Assembly: GCF_040939455.1 (NCBI RefSeq)
Contig: NC_134108.1
Location: 15,467,501-15,531,500, forward strand
Direction: 5' to 3'
Origin: Microcebus murinus
Taxonomy: Eukaryota; Chordata; Mammalia; Primates; Cheirogaleidae
Length of the DNA: 64,000 bases
The translations under genes were made by a program, and so were the position numbers. Shown one piece after another: positions 25,300 through 36,245 of this stretch (positions are counted from its first letter, which is position 1; every line of letters starts with the position of its first letter). Under the pieces are notes generated by a model. The model searched no databases. It saw only the letters and a program-made list of their open reading frames with translations, and was not told the origin of the DNA.

Positions 25300-26815
25300 T
25301 GTCCATTAAAACCTGTGGGCCCCTGTCTGCCATTCCAGGGGTTGAGGCTATTCGGGGACGCCTGATCACCCCTCACCCCCTTCCCTACCGGCACACTAGT
25401 CTTGGCTGGGACGTCCCCCAGACTTTTGCTACCTCCATAGTTAGGTTATTGTTCCTATGTATTTCCAGTCAAGTTGGGGCAACATGGGTACCCAGTCTTC
25501 TACAATTCCCCATGGGGAGCCCTCTGGCAGACCTGTGACCCATCACAGATCCTTTCTGCTCAGAGTCCTCTGCAGTCCTTGGCCTCTTTCACCTCTCAGC
25601 CGAGGGACCCAGGAGCAACCTCCTCCTCCACCTTCTCTGACCTGCCTGACTCCCTGACCTCTCCCCCTGCTCCGCCTCCGCCATGTCCAGCTCCTCCTCC
25701 TCCTCCTCCTGCCCCTCTGGATGGCTCCCCGCCAACGTCCCATGTCAGCCACCACACCAGATCCCACGTGGGACCCTCAGACCAACTCTTCCTCTGTTCT
25801 CTGCGAGAGGTAGCCAGCGCCAAGGGGGTCGTGCGCGTCCGTGTTCCCTTCTCCCTGTCTGATCTCTCAGATTGAGAAGCGTTTAGACTCCTCTTCTAAC
25901 CACCCCACAACCCACACCAAAGAGTCCCGTTATCTTACACAGTCATATGATTGGACCTGGCAAGACATTTTTGTTATTCTGTCTCCTACCCCTACCACGG
26001 ATGTAAAGGAGCGTGTCTGGCTGCGGCTCAGGGCCTCGCTGACCAGGTTCACCTACAGACCGCACCATGCCGTGGGGGCTGAGCCGTTCCCGCAAGGAGC
26101 CAGGTGGGAATATCCACCTGACACCCCGCCCGGGCGGGAAGGAAGGAATTGTGAGACCGCATGTTCCAGTGTGTTCTCTCGGGGCTCCAGGCGGCTGCCC
26201 ACAGAGCAGTAAACTATGACAAGCTCAGAGAAATCACTCAGGAGCCAGATGAAAATCCTGTGGCCTTCCTCAGCCGCCTTACGGATGCTCTCATCCAGGA
26301 TCCCCGCTTAGACCCTATTCCCCAGCAGGGGCCACCGTCCTTGCTACCCACTTTACTACCCAATCCTCTCCTGATACCAGAAAGAAACTCAAAAAGGCAG
26401 AGGAGGGCACTCAGACCCCTATCCGAGACCTGGTGAACATGGCATTTAAAATCTTTAATTCCCGAGATGAACAGGCAGAGCCCCGAGAGGAGGCCCGTGC
26501 TCGCCAAAACGCACACCTGCAAGCCCAAGCCTTGGTTGCAGCCCTGCGGCCCTCAGGACCCGAGAAGCCACCAACCTGGACTAACGCGACCAGCTGCACT
26601 CCACCAGGCACCTGCTTCACGTGCAGTAAGGAAGGCCACTGGGCCAACCAGTGCCTGCAGCCACGTCCACCCACCAGGCCTTGCCTGGCATGTGGTCAAG
26701 AGGGACAATGGAAAAGTGACTGTCCTTTAAGACACAAGTCCAGAGAGGGGGCCCTTCCATCCCTAGACCTGCCGATGGCGGTTTTGGGTCTGGCTGCCAA
26801 AGACTGAAGAGGCCC
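25300..26815 (+). pseudogene. gag: ERV3 gag (broken)
   Basis: A proline-rich N-terminal half (25660-25740) is followed by a capsid with a gamma-type homology region near 26215-26290 (Tyr-Asp-Lys-Leu-Arg-Glu type). Two zinc knuckles follow, CX2CX4HX4C at about 26617-26660 and a second at about 26680-26730, where the histidine position reads Q. Several frameshifts and a rearranged patch at 26067-26165 interrupt it. The N-terminal half is duplicated at 60371-61148. Confidence 0.75.
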
Positions 26816-26829
26816 CGACTCGGCCACCC

Positions 26830-28480
26830 CGACCACCCTCGCCGAGCCCAGGGTAACAATCAAGGTAGTGGGCAAGGCAGTGTCCTTTTTGGTCGACACG
26901 GGGACTATCTACTGTGTCCTGCCTTCTTTTCCAGGCCCTACCTATCCTTCCCAGGTGTCAGGCATGGGAATCGACGGCCATCCCTCGCAGCCCCCCACCA
27001 CTGGTCCCCTGACGTGTCTCACTGATGGCCGTCCCATCACCCATCCTTCCTTACCATGCCCTCCTGTCCTGCTCCACTATTAGGAAGAGACTTGCTACCA
27101 CACTAGCTACCACACTTCACTTTTCCTCAGGAACCTCCGCCCTTCTTCCTCTATCCCTCTCTTCAGACCCCTCCCCTACACCCTCCACTTCTCCCTAAAC
27201 ATGCCCTCTCCCGCCTGAGCTCGTAAATCCTCAAGTGTCAGACACCTCCGCCCCAGTGGTGGCCACACACCACACGTCTGTCCTCATTCGGCTCAAAGAC
27301 CCTTCATCCTTCCCTTCTCACCCCCAGTTCCCTATTTCACCACCCACCGCAGAGGTCTAAAACCCATCACAGACTGTCTTCTACACGAAAATCTCTTAAT
27401 CTCAACTCATTCTCCCTATAACACACCTGTTCTCCCGGTAAAAAAGCCAGATGGCTCCTACCGGCTAGTCCAGGACCTCAGACTCATAACAAGGCAGTTG
27501 TCCCCGTACACCCCGTGGTGCCTAATCCCTACACTCTATTTTCTCATATTCTGCCCTCCTCTACCAGCTTTTTTGTACTGGACCTCAAAGATGCCTTCTT
27601 TACTGTCCCCTTTGACCCAGCCAGTTACAATCTCTTTGCCTTCATGTGGAAGATCCCGACACAAACACATCTAGGCAGCTCACCTGGACCGTCCTGCCCT
27701 GGGCATTTCGGGACAGCCCCCACCTATTTGGTCAGGCTCTGGCCCCAAACCTACTCCAGTGTCCCTTACACCCTAGCACTGTTCTCCAGTAAGTTGACGA
27801 TCTGTTGCTCTGTAGCCCCTCTTTACAGCACTCTAAGACGCACACTGCCTCTCTACTTAACTTCCTTGCTTCCAAGGGCTATCCAGTGTCCCCCAACAAG
27901 GTCCAGCTGTCCAAGCCCATGGTCCCTTCCCTGGGGCTTCTTCTCACCCCCACGTCCCGGGATCTCCCTGTTGACCGCCAACAGGCTCTTCACAATCTTC
28001 AACCACCCACGACCGCTAAACAGAATCTGTCCTTCCTTAGATTTGTTGGTTTCTTCTGACACTGGATCCCTGGCTTCTGTCTCCTTGCTGAGCCCCTCTA
28101 TAGGGCAGCCCGTGATGCCTCCCCTGGCCCTTTGCTAGACCTAGCGCTTTCCTCCGTGCGTTTCTGAAGCTTCGTGGCACTCTGCTCCAGGCACCCCCTC
28201 TAAGACTCCCTCTTCCTGAAAAACCCTTTTACCTCTACACAGAGGAGCACCAGGGCCTGGCCCTCAGTGTCCTCACCCAACCTTTGGGCTCCTGGAGCCG
28301 ACTAGCTTGTACTCCAGCGGCTTATTTATCCAAACAACTAGACACTGCGGTCTGTGGCTTGCCCCCTTGCCTTTGGGCACTGGACGCAGCAGCCTCTCTT
28401 GCCAGGGAAGCACTAAAGCTTTCCCTAGGACACGACCTTCAAGTCTTTTCACACTGTCGTCTTCCTAAATTCCTCTGAAA
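26830..28480 (+). pseudogene. pol: ERV3 protease and partial reverse transcriptase
   Basis: The protease active site DTG lies at about 26896-26904. RT finger/palm motifs (VLDLKDAFF, about 27575-27600) are clear. At the catalytic box the first residue codon is TAA (about 27790-27800), leaving stop-V-D-D. Another stop lies at about 28058. The thumb continues to about 28100, and fragments of connection/RNase H run to about 28480. No integrase signature is visible. Confidence 0.75.
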
Positions 28481-28639
28481 TAATCCCTATATTTCCCACT
28501 GTTTCCTCTGTGCCTCCCTTCAGCGACCCTGCCGGCTGCTGTCCCTCTAAACTATTCTAAACCCCAAACAACTCCCTCGTGGGCTCCCTTATGCTCCATT
28601 CTGCTCACTCCCGTTCCCCTTTGGGAACCTGAGCCTACA

Positions 28640-29414
28640 GGCCAACCCTATGCAGATCGCGTGTGCTTTCTCACCTCCCACACTGACACCAACCTACAAG
28701 TTCATGGTCACTGCCTTACCAACCACACTGTGACCTCAACCACCTCCTCTGCTCTGGGACACAGTTCCTCTGCTGCAACGGAACACTTACCCACTGTGTC
28801 AAAGCTCCACCCCAGGTCCTTGTTTCCCTGTCATGGTGGTCCCTCAATTAACTATATATGCTGAGTCTGAGTTTGGGTGGCTTCTCCCAGGGCTCTGACC
28901 TAGACAGGCCATCTTTTCACCTGTCATGGTGGGTTTCAGCTTGGCCTCTTCCATTGTGGACTCAGGGCTCACGGGAGGTGCTCTGGGCCACAATCTCATT
29001 TCTACCCAAGATTTTGCAGATCGCCTACAAGTCGCCCTAGAAACCACTTCTGCCAAACTGGCCTCACCACAAAGACAACTAACGTTGCTGGCTCAGGTTA
29101 CTGCACAAAATCAAAGAGTATTAGATCTGCTGATGGCCAAAACAGGAGGAACGTGCCTTTTCCTACATGAAGAGTGCCGCTACTACGTCAACGAATCGGG
29201 CCTTATAGAACAGAACATAGACAAGTTTACCAAGCGGAGTGAAGACCTACACCACTGCCGCCGCCAGGATATATCCCCCTTCGGCTGGATACAATCCCCT
29301 TTGGCTACCTGGCTATTGCCACTAATACAACCCGTTGTCAGCATCTGTCTAATCTTTCTCTTTGCTCCCTGTCTTTCACAGTTCCTCCAGCACAGCCTAC
29401 AAGAGCCCTCATGA
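28640..29414 (+). pseudogene. env: ERV3 env remnant (TM subunit)
   Basis: A 162-codon open frame (28926-29414) holds a fusion-peptide region, an immunosuppressive-like segment and a disulphide motif CX6C in which the third cysteine is arginine (about 29155-29180). A hydrophobic anchor lies at 29305-29385. The SU is reduced to short fragments upstream. Confidence 0.75.
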
Positions 29415-29564
29415 GTCACAGTAAACCAACTACTTCTTCATCTGTATTCCCCCCTTCCAGTCACCCCTCCACCAGACAACCCCAGCCTATAACCCTTAAC
29501 TACGCCCCCTCCTAGCAGGAGGTAGTCAGAAAGAGTGGTGCCCATCATAACCAAAATGCTGGAC

Positions 29565-29965
29565 TGTAAGGCTGGTAGCAGGTCCCCCTCCCTCCCTAGA
29601 TCAAAAAGAAAAGGCTCACAAGACCAGACCCACCAAGGACAACTGCCAGGTCCCACTGAAAACAACAAAACCTGGATGTCCACCCACATAAGAAAGTTTT
29701 GGGTTCCTGGAATCTGCAAATATTGCCAGCCCCTCCTATTTCTCAATAACCCCCAAGGTCACAGTGGAAAAATCTCAGCTCTTCCCGCCAAAAGTCCCTA
29801 CCCCACCCCTAATAGTATAAAGGCCTGTACCCCTCCAAATAGATGTGACTTCTTGGACCTCTCTCTCTTGGGACCCACAAACTTTTCCCAGGAGCTGTCC
29901 ATAAAGCCACGTTGTTTGCCACCATCCCCTCCCCATCTGGTACTTTTGCCACTGAAAAACTTTAC
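29565..29965 (+). repeat. ERV3 3' LTR
   Basis: The start (TGTAAGGCTGGT) and end (AAAAACTTTAC) match the 5' LTR. Internally the two are clearly diverged, so the element is old. Confidence 0.75.
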
Positions 29966-30377
29966 TGTCACAATCCTGCCCTGCACTCGGGTCCTAACAT
30001 TCTGCAAGCAGGCTTTCAGATCTCGAATATTCCCAGCGGGTATTCCCTTTTCACTAGCTAAGAAGCCATCAAGCTTAAAGGCAGACACAAGTGTCACCTC
30101 CTGTTAAGGCTACCTCACCTTCCTGTATTGGTCATCATTCCGCAGAGAAACAGAAGCAATAGGACATGTGTGTCCATGTGTGTGGGGGGGTGCTGTGCAC
30201 AGAAAGACAGAGATGCAGAGACAGACAGAGAGAGAGGTTTAGTGCAAGGAGGGGCTCACACAACTATGAGGCTGGTAAGTCCAACCTCTGCAGTGTGAGC
30301 CAGGAGGCTGGAGCGCCAGGACAGTGGATGTTCAAATGCAGTGTGAGGCAGTCTTCTGGAGAGTTCCTTGTTCAGAG
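29966..30377. other. Intergenic, no feature recognised
   Basis: A GT-rich run and a purine-rich run (30166-30240) are present but no gene or named repeat was recognised. Confidence 0.4.
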
Positions 30378-30680
30378 AGAGGCTTGGCGCGGTGGATCAT
30401 GTCTGTAATCCTAGCACTCTGGGAGGCTGAGGCGGGAGGAGCGCTCAAGGTCAGGAGTTGGAAACGAGCCTGAGCAAGAACCAGACGATGTATCTACTAA
30501 AAATACAAAGAAATTAATTGGCAAACTGAAATATATATAAAAAAATTAGCCGGGCATGGTGGCGCATGCCAGTAGTCCCAGCTACTCAGGAGTCTGAGGC
30601 CAGAGGATTGCTAGAGTCCAGGAGTTTGAGGTTGCTGTGAGCTAAGCTGATGCCACGGCACTCTAGCCCCAGCAACAGAG
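30378..30680 (+). mobile_element. Alu, diverged
   Basis: A plus-strand Alu (GGCTTGGCGCGGTGGATC start, GCCGGGCATGG in the right arm) with more mutations than its neighbours and no clear poly(A) tail. Confidence 0.8.
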
Positions 30681-30789
30681 ATGCCACCCCCTGCTCCAGT
30701 CTAGAGAGACACTAGGTTAAATTCTCCTCAGAGGCTGGTGGCCTTGCATTCCTCCAGGGCTAACCCACAACACCTCTCATGTCAGGGAA

Positions 30790-33700
30790 GAGCAACTATA
30801 GGGTTTTGCACAATTTATTTTCCCATTCCGTGGTCTCCTGGAAGAAAGCTACCATCCAGTACATGCCTGTAGGATCTACAGACCAACCATGTGGAAAGGG
30901 AACTATTTGGGCTTCCTGTCTCCTTGTCGTACAGGTGTAACAATGGCTTTTATTTAGGGTGCAGACAGAATATTTGACCCATTCTAACCAGGCGTATGCA
31001 TCTTGATACCAAGTTTCTATTGCAACTGCTTGCCTTAAATCCTTGACCTCTATAATGATTACCTTAGATGGACTATTGGGGAGAGATATAGGTACAGTGC
31101 TGTTGTCAGGTTTTATAGAAGGAGTCGGGGATGTGGCGGTTGAGGCAGGAGGCATTATTTTTAAAGAGAATTTTCCAATTGTGTCTGTACCTGATCTACC
31201 TGATCTACCTGCTCCAAAGGCTCTATTTAAGGTTGTGTCTTCAAAAGTGGGGACGTTTATGGAAACAGTTACAGGGTTGCACTGATGTGGTGTGCAATTT
31301 GGTTGGGGAATCCCTTTTGAAAAGTGCATTTTAGGTTTTAAGGTTGAACCAAGATAGCCTCCTGGTGATGTCCACCCGTGAAACTGGGTTGTCCACCAAA
31401 CATCTACCCAGAAGTAGCATGGGCTACAAAGCGTGGGTCGTCTAGTGCATGGGCCAATGGCAACGTCTTGGGTTGGATTATTAGGTGGGGGAGGATGAGG
31501 GCAGAGGTATTTGTCAGCCCCAGAAAGCTGTCTTTGGTTTTCCAGGTTTCCACATGGCATCACCTGACAGGAGTCAAAGGTTATGGCATGCGGCGTTTGG
31601 AACTGGAAACATTGATTGCAAAAGGCCTGCTGATAGCTGGAAAAGGGAAATGAAGATAATGCTAACTAAACTATTCGGAAGGTTACTTTGATGGGAATGG
31701 ATCCAGGTATGGCCTCCCACCTTCCTCTGTGGGAAAGATTGTCCTTTTCACTCGTGTGTGGTGTGTCCAACCCTTCTCGGCTGTGCCGACTGCTGGCTCT
31801 GTAGTCAGAAGCACTAAGAAGGGTCCTTCCCAGGCTGGTTCGAGCTTCTCTCCCCTCCAGCCTTTGACCAGCACGTACTGTCCAGGTCAATGTGGATACA
31901 CCGAAAACTCAAGAGGTGGAGTTCGTGCCACCAGTCCGCTCTCCCTGAGAGAAGGCAGAGTGGAAAACAAACCAAGTAAATAGTTCTTAAGAAATTGGTC
32001 TTTGGTTTCGAAGGTGGTAATGTCAGTAGTTGAAGTGAGACAGGGAAATCCATAAAACATTTCATAGGGGGATAAGCCTATGTCTCTTCGAGGGGCCGTT
32101 CAGATACTTAAAAGGCCTATAGGCAACCATTTAGTCCAAGGTAACCTGTTTTCCAGGATTAGTTCAGTAAGGTGATTTTTCAGAGCCTGGTTCATCCTTT
32201 CTACCTTTCCTGAGGAAGGAGGGTGCCAGGCGCTATGGCATTCCCATGTAATTCCTAAAACCTGTATGAGTCCTTGGATGATATTAGCAGGAAAGTGACT
32301 CCCATTATATGAATCAATATTTTCAATCAGACCAAATCGGGGCACAATATGCTCAATTAGGACTTTGGCTACATTGTCAGCAGTTGCCCTGGGTAGTGGA
32401 ATTGCTTCTACCCAATGAGTGAGATGATCTATAATTATAAAAAGGTATTTGAGACTACCTGTTTTGGGCGTTTCCCTGTAGTCACTTTGAATGCTTTGGA
32501 ATGGCCTTAACCCAGGTTTCCTTCCTCCAGAGGGCGCCTGTCTTAGAGCTTGGTTATTAGTTTTCTGGCATGTTACACATGCGTCAGGTTTGTTTGGCTA
32601 ACGTGCAGGTACCTATGCAGCCATAAATGTCGAGAACTGTATCACACATTACCTGGGGCCCCCAATGACTAATCTGGTGGAGCTGGGTTAAAATTTCTCT
32701 CATTATTGGTTTGGATAGCGTTTGCCTTCCATGGGGCAATAGCCATCTTCCCTCTGCATTTTCTTCTGTCTCTACTTTCTTTAGTTGTTCTTTTTCCGCT
32801 GGTGTAAAAATGGGGGTGGCAACAGGAGCAGGGAGATGTGGTATTAAACAGAATACTGACATTTCTGACAGGAGAGCAGCCTGTTTAGCTACTTGTTCTG
32901 CCAAGTTATTCACCCGCTTTTCATAGGAGAACCGCTTTTGATGTCCTGGAACATGAACTATAGCTATTTCTTCTGGTAACATTAAACTTTTTCTTTTTTT
33001 TTTTTTTTTTTGAGCCAGAGTCTCACTCTGTTGCCCGGCTAGAGTGCCATGGTGTCAGCCTAGCTCACAGCAACCTCAAACTCCTGGGCTCAAGCAATCC
33101 TCCTGCCTCAGCCTATCGAGTAGCTGCGATTATAGGCATGTGCCACCATGCCCGGCTAATTTTTTCTGTTTATATTAGTTGGCCAATTAATCTCTTTCTA
33201 TTTTTATAGTAGAGACGGGGTCTCGCTCTTGCTCAGGCTGATTTCGAACTCCAGGCATGAGCTACCACACCCCACCTGTCTGTTAAGAATTTTAAGGCTT
33301 GGTTGAGAGCATATAGTTCACAAGTTTGGGTCAACCATCCATTCGGAAGTCTTCCTGATTCTATTATGGTTAATTGAACTCCGTCTATCATGGAATATCC
33401 ATTATGCCTCTCTCCCTCTATTATTCATGAAGACCCATCTAAAATAATTTGAGACCCGTCTGAAAGGGGGTTTGCCTAAGGTCTGACCCGACTTTGGTTT
33501 TGTATTCTACTATGTCCATAAAACAGTGCTCAGTGGAACATTTCCTTTTCTTCCAAGTAGGAACTCAGTGGGATTTAAGCCCCCATCTGTGATGAGGGTG
33601 AAGTCGTCTCTCTCTACCAGGATAACCTCATCTTTCAGGATTCTGGAATCAGTTAGTCATCTTCCCACCTGTTGACAGAGAAGGGTTCTAACTTGGTGGG

Positions 33701-34270
33701 GTGTACTGATAGTTAAACTTCTCCCAAAAGTAAGTTTCCTGCTTTCTTCTGTTAAGAAAGTGATTGGATGCATTCCCGCCACCCTCTAGAGACAGAGTCC
33801 AAAAGCTCACACAAAAATGCCACAGATTGTTTATGCCTGCCATGTTGTTGAGCTGAAACTCCTAATGCACTTCCCTTGTCAATGCTTACAAACAGATGGA
33901 AGGGTTTCAAGGGAGGGCAATGTTAGGACTGGGGCTGTGATGAGGGTCTGCTTGAGGGTATCCATTAGCTGGGTTTCTTCTGGTCTCCAAAGGAGGGGGT
34001 GAGGTTCCTCATCTAAAAGTTCAAGATATAATCCTTTGGCTTTGAGAGCATAGAAGTCTATCCACAATCTGCAGTACCCCGTTTACCCCCAAAATTTCCT
34101 GAGTTCTCTCTTTGTAGCTGGTAAAGGCATATTGACTATTCCTGAAATGCGTTTGGGGCTCAATTTTCCTTTTCCTTCACTGATCCAATGTCCTAGATAC
34201 TAGACCTCCCTTTGGAACTATAAAACTTTTTTTGTCTTATTTTACCTAAAATTGTTTATGTGTCTATGTA
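30790..34270 (-). pseudogene. ERV4: class I pol-env fragment, minus strand
   Basis: Read right to left, this holds RT thumb/connection (34270-33880), RNase H end (about 32980-32880, with HVPGH), integrase zinc region (to 32584), integrase core with the final Pro-Pro...Val-Glu (32345-32100) and the gamma-type integrase C-terminus (WEGPFLVLL, about 31830-31800). An env SU frame open for 255 codons follows (31563-30796). Order and motifs are gammaretroviral. Frames are broken, gag and LTRs are absent, and an Alu interrupts it at 32993-33271. Confidence 0.8.
32993..33271 (-). mobile_element. Alu, minus strand, inside ERV4
   Basis: Poly(T) start and antisense Alu body, shortened at the right (head) end. 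Confidence 0.85.
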
Positions 34271-34504
34271 TGTTTGTGTGACCATGTATATGTCATGTTT
34301 TACTATCAAAATATGTAAAAGAAGTCTGATTAATTAGCTTGAAGAAAAAGTTCTTATATCCAATTTTATTAACAACATGGAAAGAATTCAAATGCCTTTT
34401 ACTTTATGTGACCTTGGTAATCTTTGCTAAATTAGTTTTAAAATTGTTGTTAAGGTTTAGTGTTCACAAAATTATAAAAACTGATTTTAAGAGATAAAAA
34501 TTAG
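34065..34504 (-). repeat. Second copy of the 13470-13860 / 14571-14610 block
   Basis: The sequence is collinear with the first copy but lacks the two tandem Alus. It ends in GAGATAAAAATTAG, the target of both the shared Alu and the retrocopy. Confidence 0.75.
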
Positions 34505-34849
34505 GGCATTTCGTGCTGGCAGCTCCCTCCTGGGCTGGCTCCTCTGTCCCTGCCTCCCTCTCTGCGCCCTGCTCCTTCTCCCCTCCTTCCCTCTCCCACC
34601 CTCCGTTTCTCCCTCCCGCTCCTTCCCCTCCTCTCATCGCTCCCCTCCATCTCTCCCATCTAGATCCAGTCTCCCCTTCTTTCTTCCCCTCTCCTTCCTC
34701 TCCCATCTCCTCATCTGCCCGTCTCCTTCCTGCGTTTCCCCTGCCTCCCTCTCTCTGGCTGTTCCCCCCCCCTCGTCTCCCTCTCGGTTTCTCCCCCACT
34801 CAGCCGGGTTTTCTCTTCCCCTCCGCCCAGTTTCCTCCCCGGCCGCCCC

Positions 34850-35092
34850 GTGACTCCCAGCTCCCCACTCAGCCTCTCTGCCCGGCTCCCTGGGGTGCGC
34901 CCTATCGGGCCCTGCCCTCTAGATGTGTGGCGTTGTTGGCATTCTTCCCGCATATGGGTGTCGTGACTCCCAGCTCCCCACTCAGCCTCTCCGAAGTAGG
35001 GCAGCGCTGCCGCCTGCTGGCCCGGCTCCCTGGGGTGCGCCCTCTCGGGCCCTGCCCTCTAGATGTGTGGCATTGTTGGCATTCTTCCCGCA
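34850..35092 (+). repeat. Tandem duplication inside the retrocopy
   Basis: Two units of about 113 and 128 bp (34850-34962 and 34963-35092) share the CGTGACTCCCAGCTCCCC start and the CTTCCCGCATATGG end. The second has an extra insertion of about 20 bp near 34998. Confidence 0.8.
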
Positions 35093-35231
35093 TATGGATG
35101 TTTCCCATGTTTACATTATTTAATCTTGCAAAAAATGATTCTGTGCACTTGGATCTGAAATGCTGTCCCGTTTTTTAAAATTATTTTGTTATCTTCTCTG
35201 TAGATAATTCTGTTTTATTTTGGTCAACTTT

Positions 35232-35555
35232 TTTTCTTTTTAGACAGAGTCTCACTTTGTTGCCCAGGTTACAGTGAGTGCCGTGGCGTCAGCCTAGCTC
35301 ACAGCAACCTCAATCTCCTGGGCTCAAGCCATCCTACTGCCTCAGCCTCCCGAGTTGCTGGGACTACAGACATGCGCCACCATGCCCGGCTAATTTTTTC
35401 TATATATATTAGTTAGCCAATTAATTTATTTCAATTTATAGTAGAGACCGTCTCGCTCTTGCTCAGTCTGGTTTCAGACTCCTGACCTTGAGCAATCAGC
35501 CCGCCTTGGCCTCCCAGAGTGCTAGGATTAGAGGCATGAGCTACCCCACCTGGCC
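35232..35555 (-). mobile_element. Alu, minus strand, inside the retrocopy
   Basis: Flanked by ATTTTGGTCAACTTTT on both sides, an intact target duplication. Confidence 0.92.
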
Positions 35556-36245
35556 ATTATTTTGGTCAACTTTTGAAGTTATCAGGAATGTGCTTAAAAC
35601 AAGAAGAACAAGAAGTTTTCTAAGTAATGATACCTAGAAAGGATTCTTGTTTTATTTTGAAATGAATTATGAAGCTTGGGTTTCTTTGTTGCTACAAGCT
35701 CTTTAGCCAAGTTAATGCAAAAGGACACATTTTATATGTCAGAAAAAATCACACGAAAAAGAAAGAAAAAAATGCTTGAGCTTTTTCTAACCTCCCCCTG
35801 CACTCTGTTTTTTTCTCTATTATGTCAGTTTATTCTCTTTAATGGACTGTAAAAAAATTGTAATCACAAGAGTGCCAAATATCTTGAAATGCCAAAAGGC
35901 ATTTTGGTTTCTTTTCTTTTCCCTGTGCTCTGAGTCCACTTACAGGAATGCTTGGAGTGTTTCTGTTATTTATAGGGATTTTCTTTCTTTTTTTTTTTTT
36001 TAACAATTTAGTATCATTTATTGTTTTTTTTATTTTTTTTTATTTCGGCATATTATGGGGATACAGATTTTAAGGTTTCAATAAATGCCCATTCCCCCCC
36101 TCCCCCCAAAAGTCTGAGTCTCCATCATGACCATCCCCTAGATGGTGCACATCTCACTCATTATGTATGTATATACCCGCCCCCCTCCCCCCTGCCCAAT
36201 AACCTATTACTGTAGTACCTATGTGTCCTCTTAGGTGCTACTCAG

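Larger units (their letters stand above)
24355..29965 (+). mobile_element. ERV3: internally deleted class I (gamma-like, HERV-F/H-like) provirus
   Basis: LTRs at 24355-24728 and 29565-29965 share the TGTAAGGCTG start and the GAAAA(A)CTTTAC end. The primer site TGGTGCCAAAACTTGGCA (24731-24748) matches the tRNA-Phe complement at about 14 of 18 positions. Two nucleocapsid zinc knuckles and a TM with a gamma-like immunosuppressive region fit the HERV-H/F assemblage. Most of RNase H, integrase and SU is missing and all frames are broken. No matching target duplication was found at the two outer ends. Confidence 0.82.

Noticed and set aside
29565..29990. Search for a target duplication flanking ERV3
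   Set aside because: Sequence before 24355 (GAAAC) is not repeated after 29965, so no duplication is claimed.
34513..35178. 221-codon proline/serine-rich frame in the retrocopy
   Set aside because: It spans a pyrimidine-rich 5'-UTR-like tract and a tandem duplication and has no conserved motif; no start context or homologue supports it.
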